Below, piece by piece: positions 1 to 6,200 of a DNA stretch of 13,674 nucleotides. The notes below the pieces were generated by a model. The model worked only from the letters and a program-made list of their open reading frames with translations, made no database searches and was not told the DNA's origin. A program made the translations under genes and the position numbers. Position 1 is the first letter of the stretch, and every line of letters starts with the position of its first letter. Source of the DNA: a bacterium. Its GTDB lineage: Bacteria; Thermosulfidibacterota; Thermosulfidibacteria; Thermosulfidibacterales; JALWSI01. The DNA lies in the NCBI GenBank assembly GCA_027080315.1, contig JALWSI010000194.1, positions 1-13,674 on the forward strand, read 5' to 3'.

Positions 1-31
1 ATTCCAGTTCCTTCCTGACATCCTCGTCCAT
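1..31 (-). CDS. Start of an unidentified gene, cut by the left edge
   Basis: An ATG at 31 opens a frame that reads MDEDVRKELE before the window ends. It begins 6 bases after the stop of the 86-residue gene, and the sequence AGGTGACC just before it can act as a ribosome binding site. It is therefore probably the fifth gene of the leftward CoA-transferase operon. Ten charged residues are too few to assign a family. The alternative is a chance ATG, but the operon spacing and the upstream AGGTG favour a real start. Confidence 0.5.
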   Translation of the reverse strand, partial: MDEDVRKELE

Positions 32-37
32 GGTCAC

Positions 38-298
38 CTATTTTATCTCTTCATAGGCGTAGCACTTCTTCACAATCCTGTGCTCCGGGACGCACCAGAA
101 GAAGGGCCAATGGATCTTCTTGCACCAACCGATTATGTCAGCCGGAGGAAACTGAGAGTTTTTGATAACCGGTTTGAAGTATTTGCAGCCCCAACAAATG
201 TGATCGCTATCCTTCTCGGGCTCGAGGATCATGAGCTTAAACTCGGCTGGCGTCATCTCCTCTTTGGGTTTATTCAAAAAGCTTCTGTCAATTCCCAT
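38..298 (-). CDS. Small cysteine-rich protein, possible Fe-S or zinc subunit
   Basis: 86 residues, no signal peptide or membrane segment, with five cysteines at 35, 38, 59, 69 and 79. The visible pattern is CWGCKYFKP, then GWCKK, then FWCVPEHR, then KKCYAYEE. Spaced cysteines of the form CxxCK..P...G.C...W...C...E resemble, from memory, the small HiPIP-like subunits of glycyl radical enzymes such as benzylsuccinate synthase (BssB/BssC) and 4-hydroxyphenylacetate decarboxylase, which bind a [4Fe-4S] cluster. This is a resemblance only, and a plain zinc-binding protein is equally possible. Its start is preceded by GGAGGAGG (304-312 on the opposite strand), among the strongest ribosome binding sites in the operon. 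It lies 17 bases after the 162-residue gene. No glycyl radical enzyme is visible in the window; if there is one it would be further left. Confidence 0.75.
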   Translation of the reverse strand: MGIDRSFLNKPKEEMTPAEFKLMILEPEKDSDHICWGCKYFKPVIKNSQFPPADIIGWCKKIHWPFFWCVPEHRIVKKCYAYEEIK

Positions 299-315
299 TG
301 ATCGCCTCCTCCTCT

Positions 316-804
316 CTACCAGTCTCTAACCAAGCCCCTCTTCTTCCTCTCGAGGAACTCTTCCCATAGCTCTGGGGAGTTTTCCTCAATAGGCCACTTG
401 AATCCTGCGGAGCCCAGAGGACCAGTGGACTTGGGCTGGGGACGTTGCCCCCTCACAGGATAGCCCCTTACGCTGAACTTAACCGGATCGGGTTGTCCAA
501 GGTAGATGTGCCTGGGAAGACAGAGGTAGGGTCTTGTTCTGCCTTCTGTCCCAGGCAGGTAGTTCTTGTAGCCCTCAAGGGGCTTATCGGCGTAGAGAGG
601 AAGAATGTCGGGCTCGGTTCCAGGGGGCTGCTCCTCTGGACCCTTATACATCCAACCCTCGATCATGTATATGTAATAGACGGTTCCACACTCTGCACAG
701 GCAATCTTGCCTTCCCAGTTCCAGAAGTTGAAGGGGTCCAGATAGTTAACGGTGTTGCACACCTTTCCATCTATCTCTTTTTTGCACCATATTATATCAC
801 ACAT
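316..804 (-). CDS. Unrecognised 162-residue protein with N-terminal cysteine knuckles
   Basis: I do not recognise this family. The N-terminal 50 residues hold cysteines at 2, 7, 16, 36 and 39. The C36-A-E-C39-G knuckle and the C7/C16 pair could together form a zinc ribbon or rubredoxin-like metal site. A further cysteine sits at 95. The rest is rich in Pro, Gly, Tyr and Arg and looks like an extended soluble domain, with a charged helical tail (about 143-158). There is no signal peptide or membrane segment, so it should be cytoplasmic. The ATG at 804 follows GGGGG with about 8 bases between, and lies 11 bases after the stop of the second CoA-transferase, which places it in the same operon. 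By position it could be an accessory or electron-transfer partner of the transferases or of an enzyme encoded further left. That role is inference from context alone. Confidence 0.8.
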   Translation of the reverse strand: MCDIIWCKKEIDGKVCNTVNYLDPFNFWNWEGKIACAECGTVYYIYMIEGWMYKGPEEQPPGTEPDILPLYADKPLEGYKNYLPGTEGRTRPYLCLPRHIYLGQPDPVKFSVRGYPVRGQRPQPKSTGPLGSAGFKWPIEENSPELWEEFLERKKRGLVRDW

Positions 805-815
805 AGCATATCCCC

Positions 816-2228
816 CTATATTATGGTCTTCTCATACCACTCTTTGAGGGTGCTCATGGGATAACCGAGAAGCTCGTGGTAGATCTTAATGTTGTCGGCA
901 CCCACAGGCCTCAGATCCCAATACTTTCTTCTGGGTGTCTTGGACATGAGACCGCAGCTGTAAGTGCTTTGCACCAAGAAGTCTCCGTACACTGGATCAG
1001 CCTGCCAGCGAAGGGTTCCCCTCTCGCGGTAGTGATCAGACTCGTAAACCTCCTGGTCGTTGAGCACCGGCATCGCCAAGAGACCAGCCTCTTTTAGAAT
1101 TTTAACAACCTCAGAGCGGCTCTTGTCTGCTGCCCACTTCTCAAGCTCGTGGTAGATCTCAACCTGTGCCTCAGCCTCCACTCTGTCTTTGTGGTTCATG
1201 TATTTGTCGTAAAGGTCCATACGGCTGATAACCTTGCAAAGCTCTTTGAAGTCAGGATCGTTAAAGGCGCTCACCATCACGTAGCGTGCCTCTTCCCTCA
1301 GCTGGGGATTTCTGTCGTTGGGATAGTCAGACTTGCCGCAGATGATGATGCCATGGACGCAAAGCTGGGTGTCCCAGTTGCCCCAACGCTGACGGACGAT
1401 TCCGAAGCGTCCGTATAGAGGAGTGGTGTAGCCCAAGCATCTGGTGGCAGCCTGCACCTGGGAGAACTCAATCATGGTTCCCAGACCGGTCTTGCGCCTC
1501 CAGAGAAGAGCTGCGAGCATGGCCACAGTAATCTGGGTGCCTGAGTACCAGTCAATGTTCCAGTTAGAGCTCTTGGTGGCGTGACCACCGAAGTCCTCGT
1601 GGAAACCGGTGATGCTGGCGAGACCCGCGTGAGCCTGACCAAGAATGTCATAGGAGCCTCCCCAGACCTTTGGACCGTAACCGAATCCACCGCCCCAAAC
1701 ATAGATGAAGCGGGGGTTCAGTTCTTGGAGATACCTATAGCTCTGTTTCCACTTGTCAAAGGTTCCAGGCCTGTAGCACTCTGTGAGACCGTCAGACATT
1801 CTCACCAGGGAGTAGAATGCCTCTTTGATCTCCTCCCGGTGGTAGTCCATGGAGATGTAGTACTCGTTCACGTTTGCGTTGAAGCAGGCCACGCCAGTTC
1901 CTGTCATGGGCCTTTCGTCGTGAAGAGGATACACATAGCACTCGTTGAAGGGGGAGGTATGGCGCATGGGGTCTCCCATACGGGGCATTTCCACCTTGAT
2001 CACCTCGGCACCCAACTCCGCTAAGTTGGTGACGGAATGGGGGGTGAAGATGTACATGGTGGTGCTGAGCCACCTGATTCCTTTGAGGGCCGTGGGCTTG
2101 ACGAACTCGTTGCCTACGTCAAACACCTTACGGCAGTAGTCCTCAAAGGGAATCTTCATCTCATCCATTTCCTCCTGGCTCTGGGGCCCCGGCTGATCCT
2201 CAATGGGTATTCTCTCAAATTTCTCCAT
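816..2228 (-). CDS. Class III (CaiB/BaiF type) CoA-transferase, second of a pair
   Basis: Predicted to move CoA between an acyl-CoA donor and a free carboxylic acid through an aspartyl-CoA thioester. With the ATG at 2228 the protein has 470 residues. Family marks in order: KPTALKGIR (about 44-52), [11 protein letters not shown] (70-80), [10 protein letters not shown] (85-94), RPGTFDKW (about 153-160), [15 protein letters not shown] (about 163-177), [12 protein letters not shown], and NIDWYSGTQ, whose Asp (about 226) aligns with the catalytic Asp169 of oxalate-type formyl-CoA transferase. Usual members have about 400 residues; the extra length is mostly a 40-odd-residue N-terminal extension. 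The preceding transferase ends in TGA, which shares a base with this ATG (TGATG), implying translational coupling. GTG at 2231 is an alternative start, but GGGGG at 2236-2240 is better spaced for the ATG. The pairing recalls BbsE/BbsF (benzylsuccinate CoA-transferase). The true substrate is unknown. Confidence 0.9.
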   Translation of the reverse strand: MEKFERIPIEDQPGPQSQEEMDEMKIPFEDYCRKVFDVGNEFVKPTALKGIRWLSTTMYIFTPHSVTNLAELGAEVIKVEMPRMGDPMRHTSPFNECYVYPLHDERPMTGTGVACFNANVNEYYISMDYHREEIKEAFYSLVRMSDGLTECYRPGTFDKWKQSYRYLQELNPRFIYVWGGGFGYGPKVWGGSYDILGQAHAGLASITGFHEDFGGHATKSSNWNIDWYSGTQITVAMLAALLWRRKTGLGTMIEFSQVQAATRCLGYTTPLYGRFGIVRQRWGNWDTQLCVHGIIICGKSDYPNDRNPQLREEARYVMVSAFNDPDFKELCKVISRMDLYDKYMNHKDRVEAEAQVEIYHELEKWAADKSRSEVVKILKEAGLLAMPVLNDQEVYESDHYRERGTLRWQADPVYGDFLVQSTYSCGLMSKTPRRKYWDLRPVGADNIKIYHELLGYPMSTLKEWYEKTII

Positions 2229-3781
2229 CACACTACCCCCTTGTCCTCAAGTTCTCTCATCTTCCACTGGTCAATTCCCAGATACTTCATGTAGATCTCG
2301 TAGTTGTCCTTCCCAACTGGCCTGCCTAACCACTTCACCCTTGCAGGGGTATGTAGCTGGAAGCCATCGGGAGGATAGGCATAGAGCAGGGTACCGTAGT
2401 GCTCGTCCTCAATGGTGTCAACCCAAGGACGATACTTGAAGTGGGGGAACTCCGCCACTTCGTCAATGAAGAGCAATGGACCAGCGGCGATCTCGTATTC
2501 CATGAGTTTGTCCTCAGCCTCTTTACGGCAGATACCCCTGAGCCATCTTGCGGTGAGGGTATAGGTCTTGGTGAGGGCCTGCAGAGCGTTTCTGGCTCCC
2601 ACCTCTTTGAGCAGGGGATCTTCTCCGATGAGGCGTCCAAACTCGGGATAGTCTCTCTCTATACACATGCCGATACGGTACCAGAGACGGTCGGTCTGGC
2701 CACCGATCATCATGTATCCGTCACGGCAGGGGTTCCAAGCGTACTGGTTCAGGTTGGGATCCCAAGAGCCTGTTCTTCCTTTGATGCTGGCGTTGAATCC
2801 GTACCAGGTGAGGTCAAAGTCAAGGATGTCCAACAGGGCCTCTGCTGAGGTGACCTCTATAAACTGTCCCTCTCCACTAAACTCGTCTCTCCAATACCAG
2901 GCGGCCAAGATGCTCACAGCCACCTGCTCGCCGGCGGTGTAGTCGGCAAACCAGGGTCCCGACCTTGTGGGGTTACCGCCTCTCTCCCTGTCCAGCAGGT
3001 CAGGGGGGAATCCTGTGTTGTGGACCCAAGAGCAGGCAACCATGCCAAAGGGATCCAGCATAGGCTGACCAAACTTTGAAACCTCGTCTTTCATGGAGCC
3101 CCACTGGCCCACCTCGCCTGTCCAGCAGTAGACCAGCTTGGGATTGATCTTCTCAAGATACCTGTAGCTCAAACCCCTCTCATCCATGTAGCCAGGGGGA
3201 TAGTACTCAATAATTGCGTCCACCGTGGCAGCCAGGCCTTTGAACATCTCCTGGCCTTCCTCGGTGTCAAGGTCCAGGGTTATACAGTACTTGTTGCGGC
3301 ACTCATGGATGAATTCCAAACCACAGGGTTCACCTGTGTACGCGTCCTTTAACATATACTCTTCGCGACCAAAGGGGGTGAGTTGCCTTAGGGGATCACC
3401 TCCAGGAGGCTCAACTTTGATAACCTCTGCTCCCAGCTCTGATAGGAGGGAAGCAGCAAAAGGACCGCTTAGCTTCCAGGTTCCAACCTCCAGAACCCTG
3501 TAACCCTGAAGGGCTTCGGGTTTAAGGAAGTTGTACTCCATACGGAGGTTGTCCTCGCACCATTTACCGAACTCCTGAGCCTTTCTGGCGGCGTACTGTT
3601 TCTCCATCACCTCGTCGGGAGAAGGAGGAGGGGTAACTGGCCAGGGCCTCACCTCAGGGCTGTTGATATCGAGGGTATCAGCTCTGCTATTGATCTCAAT
3701 CTCAATAACTTCCTGCTGCTTGCGAGGCGCATGCCGAGCTTTTGCCCGCTCTGGGAGTTTGATCTTCAACTCTTCTGCCAT
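2228..3781 (-). CDS. Class III (CaiB/BaiF type) CoA-transferase, first of a pair
   Basis: 517 residues, first gene of the leftward operon. Core marks: [16 protein letters not shown] (85-100), [19 protein letters not shown] (114-132), [25 protein letters not shown] (about 194-218), and FADYTAGEQ (278-286), with D280 matching the catalytic Asp of the family. The fold is expected to be the interlocked-ring dimer of family III, perhaps formed with the neighbouring transferase. The first 84 or so residues are an extra segment with a basic start and a Pro-rich stretch ([10 protein letters not shown], 47-56), unlike ordinary members of about 400 residues. The N terminus shows no export signal. GGGAGG (3790-3795) stands 8 bases before the ATG, a good ribosome binding site. 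By eye, codons end in C or G more often than in the flagellar block, which fits strong expression. A catabolic role in activating an organic acid is likely; the acid cannot be named. Confidence 0.92.
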   Translation of the reverse strand: MAEELKIKLPERAKARHAPRKQQEVIEIEINSRADTLDINSPEVRPWPVTPPPSPDEVMEKQYAARKAQEFGKWCEDNLRMEYNFLKPEALQGYRVLEVGTWKLSGPFAASLLSELGAEVIKVEPPGGDPLRQLTPFGREEYMLKDAYTGEPCGLEFIHECRNKYCITLDLDTEEGQEMFKGLAATVDAIIEYYPPGYMDERGLSYRYLEKINPKLVYCWTGEVGQWGSMKDEVSKFGQPMLDPFGMVACSWVHNTGFPPDLLDRERGGNPTRSGPWFADYTAGEQVAVSILAAWYWRDEFSGEGQFIEVTSAEALLDILDFDLTWYGFNASIKGRTGSWDPNLNQYAWNPCRDGYMMIGGQTDRLWYRIGMCIERDYPEFGRLIGEDPLLKEVGARNALQALTKTYTLTARWLRGICRKEAEDKLMEYEIAAGPLLFIDEVAEFPHFKYRPWVDTIEDEHYGTLLYAYPPDGFQLHTPARVKWLGRPVGKDNYEIYMKYLGIDQWKMRELEDKGVV

Positions 3782-3898
3782 AATTTAAACCTCCCACTCA
3801 AATATCGTCTCTACCTTTTCCAAACTTTCCCAAACAAACCTTTAAAAGAGCCATCCACTTCAAAACACACAATGTCCCACTTTTTTAACACTACCTGT

Positions 3899-3916
3899 TT
3901 ACATCTACCACCTCCT
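3899..3916 (-). promoter_or_regulatory. Start-stop element (strong Shine-Dalgarno, ATG, TAA) in the CoA-transferase leader
   Basis: On the minus strand AGGAGGTG (3909-3916), which fully matches the anti-Shine-Dalgarno core, is followed 4 bases later by ATG (3902-3904) and at once by TAA (3899-3901). A ribosome loading here would initiate and terminate without elongating. It lies inside the leader predicted from P1 or P2, about 118 bases before the true start at 3781. The run is purine-rich, so chance is possible. A regulatory role is inference. Confidence 0.35.
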
Positions 3917-4003
3917 CTCTTATTCAAGATAATTCGCTCGCGGTTCTACCTTGCCCTACTCTCATTTCCTCTAAAACGTTTTTCCCCTCTCCTGGGCATC
4001 CCT

Positions 4004-4031
4004 AATAAAACGGCGCTATCATTCCTGTCAA
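4004..4031 (-). promoter_or_regulatory. Candidate sigma-70 promoter P2 for the CoA-transferase operon
   Basis: The same arrangement as P1 recurs 41 bases downstream: a perfect TTGACA (4026-4031), 16 bases, then TTTATT (4004-4009). Transcription would start near 3998, giving a leader of about 215 bases. The identical layout of the two copies strengthens each. They could also be two binding sites for one regulator. Confidence 0.45.
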
Positions 4032-4044
4032 TAGGAAAAAATCA

Positions 4045-4072
4045 AATAAAGTTATTCTTTTTTGAGTGTCAA
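4045..4072 (-). promoter_or_regulatory. Candidate sigma-70 promoter P1 for the CoA-transferase operon
   Basis: On the minus strand, a perfect TTGACA (-35, 4067-4072) is followed after 16 bases by TTTATT (-10, 4045-4050, 4 of 6 matches). It would start transcription near 4039, leaving a leader of about 255 bases before the ATG at 3781. Its -35 abuts the TTGAGT of a weak rightward candidate. Judged by eye only. Confidence 0.45.
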
Positions 4073-4194
4073 TATAACCCTTTTAATATCATATAGATAT
4101 GCTCTAAAACAGCGAGACAAAAATTGGTATAGTTAGAGTGAAAAGATAAAAAAACAAAGGCGTTTAGCGAAGATGGCAAGGGGTAAATGTCTTG

Positions 4195-4223
4195 TTGGCA
4201 AAACCCTTTTTCATTACTATGGT
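4195..4223 (+). promoter_or_regulatory. Candidate sigma-70 promoter for the LOG gene
   Basis: TTGGCA (4195-4200, 5 of 6 to consensus) and TATGGT (4218-4223, 4 of 6) are 17 bases apart. Transcription would start near 4230, giving a leader of about 65 bases. This supports the start at 4298 over the longer reading frame that opens at 4187, since the promoter would lie inside that frame. A weaker alternative is TTGAGT-16-TAATAT at 4062-4089. Confidence 0.4.
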
Positions 4224-4297
4224 ATTATCTCTCTTGCGCGGTGGCTCCTAAGGGCCTATATCGGTTAGTATGTTTTGAAAGGAGGATGGTGGCAGTG

Positions 4298-5032
4298 ATG
4301 GAAGATGAGAAAGGTGCAAGGAGAGAAATTAAGCATAAGAGCCTATGTTACTACCAGCTTAACGAGCTCTGCAAGGAAGAGTCATGGCGAATGTTCAGGA
4401 TAATAGGGGACTTTGTGGAGGGTTTTGACGCAATTCCTCCCTTGCTTCCCTCTGTTACCATATTTGGATCAGCCAGGGTGAAGGAGGATAGTCCGATTTA
4501 CCAGACCACTATGAAATTAACGGCTTTGCTGGCAGAGAAGGGATTTACCGTGATCACAGGAGGAGGGCCGGGAGTGATGGAAGCAGCCTGCAGAGGAGCC
4601 TATGAGAAGGGGGGAATCTCCATTGGGCTTAACATTGAGCTTCCCCACGAACAGACTTCTAATCCCTACTCTACCCTCACTCTGAACTTTCACTACTTTT
4701 TTGTGAGGAAGGTTATGTTGGTTAAATACGCCAGTGCCTTTATCCTTATGCCAGGGGGGCTTGGAACCTTTGACGAGCTTTTTGAGACTTTGACCCTTAT
4801 TCAGACCAGGAAAATTAGAAGGTTTCCGGTGATCCTGTTTGGGAGTGATTACTGGGGAGGATTGGTGGATTGGCTCAAAAATAACACCCTTGCAAGGGGG
4901 TTTATAAGCAAGGAAGATATGGAGCTTTTTAGACTTATGGATTCTGTAGAGGAGGCAGTAGAGTTTGTGGATTCTTGGTATAAAGAGAGGGGAGAGTGTG
5001 AAGGTGAAGCCAAGGTGCATCATGTGCCATAA
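4298..5032 (+). CDS. LOG-family nucleoside monophosphate phosphoribohydrolase (TIGR00730 type)
   Basis: Members of this family, once annotated as lysine decarboxylases, cleave the N-glycosidic bond of a nucleoside 5'-monophosphate (in plants and some bacteria, of cytokinin ribotides) to release base and ribose 5-phosphate. The 244-residue protein has the Rossmann-like core with both signature motifs: GGGPGVMEA (88-96) and PGGLGTFDE (152-160), the latter carrying the catalytic Glu. The N-terminal 50 residues (ESWRMFRIIGDFVEGFD) are the helical lead-in seen in long members. AGGAGG (4280-4285) precedes the start; ATG 4298 is 12 bases away and in-frame GTG 4295 is 9 away, so the start could be one codon earlier. 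An in-frame ATG at 4187 lacks a binding site. It is cytoplasmic, with no metal or membrane features. It sits 88 bases before fliQ on the same strand and may be co-transcribed with it, without an evident flagellar role. The physiological substrate is unknown. Confidence 0.9.
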   Translation: MEDEKGARREIKHKSLCYYQLNELCKEESWRMFRIIGDFVEGFDAIPPLLPSVTIFGSARVKEDSPIYQTTMKLTALLAEKGFTVITGGGPGVMEAACRGAYEKGGISIGLNIELPHEQTSNPYSTLTLNFHYFFVRKVMLVKYASAFILMPGGLGTFDELFETLTLIQTRKIRRFPVILFGSDYWGGLVDWLKNNTLARGFISKEDMELFRLMDSVEEAVEFVDSWYKERGECEGEAKVHHVP

Positions 5033-5120
5033 GATTCTACTATAGTTATTGAAACCCCTTTAGTAATAGGTTAAAAGGAGATGTGGGAAAGGGGCAACTG
5101 TCTGTGAAAGGAGGACTTGA

Positions 5121-5390
5121 ATGACAGGTGTTACGGCAGTTGCCATAGGGATAAGTGCCATGAAGACGGCTCTGCTCTTATCTGCACCTGTGCTTGTCTT
5201 CTCTTTGGTGATAGGTCTCTTGATAAGTATTCTCCAAGCGGCAACCCAGATCCAAGAGATGACATTAACCTTTGTTCCAAAGATATTCGCTGCGGTGTTG
5301 GCTGTGGTGATCTTTGGACCGTGGATGCTCCGTTTAATGATCAGCTACACCACCCAGCTGATATCAAATATCCCTATGTATGTGAGGTAG
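5121..5390 (+). CDS. fliQ: Flagellar export gate protein FliQ
   Basis: 89 residues, the usual length for FliQ, a small hydrophobic part of the FliP-FliQ-FliR core of the flagellar type III export gate in the inner membrane. Two long hydrophobic helices are visible (about 15-40 and 50-75), separated by the short conserved turn with QAATQIQEMTLTFVPK (about 39-54), which is typical of the family. AAAGGAGG (5107-5114) stands 6 bases before the ATG. fliR begins 10 bases after its stop. fliP, which normally comes just before fliQ, is absent: the upstream gene is the LOG hydrolase. No strong promoter is evident in the 88-base gap; a weak TTGAAA (5049-5054) with TTAAAA (5071-5076) is present. No sigma-54 or sigma-28 motif was found there. 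Confidence 0.97.
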   Translation: MTGVTAVAIGISAMKTALLLSAPVLVFSLVIGLLISILQAATQIQEMTLTFVPKIFAAVLAVVIFGPWMLRLMISYTTQLISNIPMYVR

Positions 5391-5400
5391 GAGACCAGTC

Positions 5401-6195
5401 TTGAACTTTACCCCTCCTGTTTTTGACCTCACCACCGTCTATTGGTTTTTCGTTCTCTTTTTGCGGGCAGCATCTTTTATATTCACTGCTCCCATAATAG
5501 GGAGTCGCAATGTGCCTGTGACTGTTAAGGCTGGCCTTTCATTGGCTATAGCCATAGTGGTGTATCCTGTTATTCCTCATAGCTACTTTGGACAGGTACC
5601 AGAAAACCTTCCTACTTTAGCCATGATTGTGATTAGAGAGGTTATAATAGGTATGGCCATAGGGTACGGAGCCCGTTTGGTGTTTGACGGGGTGCAGTTT
5701 GGTGCCCAGTATGTGGCCTTCATGATGGGATTGGGTATAGCCAATGTTCTTGATCCGCAGTCAGAGGCCCAGATGCCCATTATTGCTCAAATGGAGGGGG
5801 TTATTGCCTTTATTCTGTTCATAGCCATTGGAGGACATTTGTGGTTTATATCTGCATTTCACGATAGCTACTACATAATTCCCACAGGTGGGTTTAAACT
5901 GGTCTCTGGCGCCTGGGTTCTCTATTTAATGAAGATGGTGGGCAGGCTCTTTGTGATCGCCATGAAGGTGAATGCTCCAATATGGGCTGCCCTTCTATTT
6001 ACCCAGGTATGTATGGGCATAGTGGCCCGAATGATCCCACAGATAAACATATTCATCGTTGGTTTTCCTCTTCAGATAGCAATAGGTTTCTTTGTGCTGG
6101 CCTTCTCTTTGAATGTTCTGGCCACGGTTTTAGAGAGGTACTTTTATCAGCTTCACAAGGACATCTTCTTGATTATGCGATTGATGGCGGGGTGA
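5401..6195 (+). CDS. fliR: Flagellar export gate protein FliR
   Basis: 264 residues, normal for FliR, a polytopic inner-membrane protein that joins FliP and FliQ in the export gate. Hydrophobic segments lie at about 12-30, 45-58, 72-92, 128-150, 172-190, 193-212 and 215-242. The stretch QINIFIVGFPLQIAIGF (214-230) is a hallmark of the family. The start is TTG at 5401, not ATG: AGGAG (5389-5393) is 7 bases upstream, and the next residues (NFTPPVFDL) fit the family's N terminus. The fliQ stop overlaps this binding site, so the two genes are probably coupled. flhB follows after 5 bases. Confidence 0.96.
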   Translation: MNFTPPVFDLTTVYWFFVLFLRAASFIFTAPIIGSRNVPVTVKAGLSLAIAIVVYPVIPHSYFGQVPENLPTLAMIVIREVIIGMAIGYGARLVFDGVQFGAQYVAFMMGLGIANVLDPQSEAQMPIIAQMEGVIAFILFIAIGGHLWFISAFHDSYYIIPTGGFKLVSGAWVLYLMKMVGRLFVIAMKVNAPIWAALLFTQVCMGIVARMIPQINIFIVGFPLQIAIGFFVLAFSLNVLATVLERYFYQLHKDIFLIMRLMAG

Positions 6196-6200
6196 TGTAG

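Larger units (their letters stand above)
3782..4297. other. Divergent intergenic region between the CoA-transferase operon and the LOG/flagellar block
   Basis: About 0.5 kb in which I see no convincing protein gene. The part from 3782 to about 4000 is pyrimidine-rich on the plus strand, so it is purine-rich in any leftward transcript. The part from about 4020 to 4170 is AT-rich and holds the promoter candidates for both directions. Smaller items are a 10-base palindrome AAAACGTTTT (3973-3982), an inverted repeat TTGA-GTG-TCAA (4062-4072), and a short G+C hairpin, GGCTC/GGGCC with a 4-base loop, at about 4242-4255 in the leader of the LOG gene. No tRNA, CRISPR or known riboswitch structure was recognised. 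Confidence 0.7.

Noticed and set aside
3811-3891. Minus-strand 26-codon frame (GTG start, begins MLKKWDIVCFEVDG) in the CoA-transferase leader
   Set aside because: The only nearby AGG is 2 bases from the GTG, and the strong Shine-Dalgarno at 3909-3916 is too far and is served by the ATG at 3902-3904. It may be real as a small peptide but cannot be supported from sequence alone.
3973-3982. Palindrome AAAACGTTTT as an operator
   Set aside because: It is short and AT-rich, a single copy with no match to a regulator I know. Kept only as a note in the spacer entry.
3731-4096. Open frame on the plus strand across the spacer (121 residues)
   Set aside because: It begins inside the first CoA-transferase on the opposite strand and has no ribosome binding site. 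Its residues simply reflect the pyrimidine-rich composition, and it runs through the promoter candidates.
4164-4220. Possible sigma-54 promoters (TGGCA near 4174 and 4196)
   Set aside because: Both have a TGGCA-like -24 element, but neither has the GC of the -12 element at the right distance.
4187-4297. N-terminal extension of the LOG protein from ATG 4187
   Set aside because: There is no ribosome binding site at 4187, a promoter candidate at 4195-4223 lies inside it, and the extra residues do not look like the family. A good AGGAGG lies at 4280-4285 instead.
4517-5023. Long antisense frame inside the LOG gene, and similar antisense frames in flhB, flhA and flhF
   Set aside because: They are shadows of well-identified genes, with no binding sites of their own and no recognisable domains.
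5033-5120. Terminator or flagellar-class promoter between the LOG gene and fliQ
   Set aside because: There is no G+C hairpin followed by a T run, no sigma-28 or sigma-54 consensus, and only a weak sigma-70 candidate.
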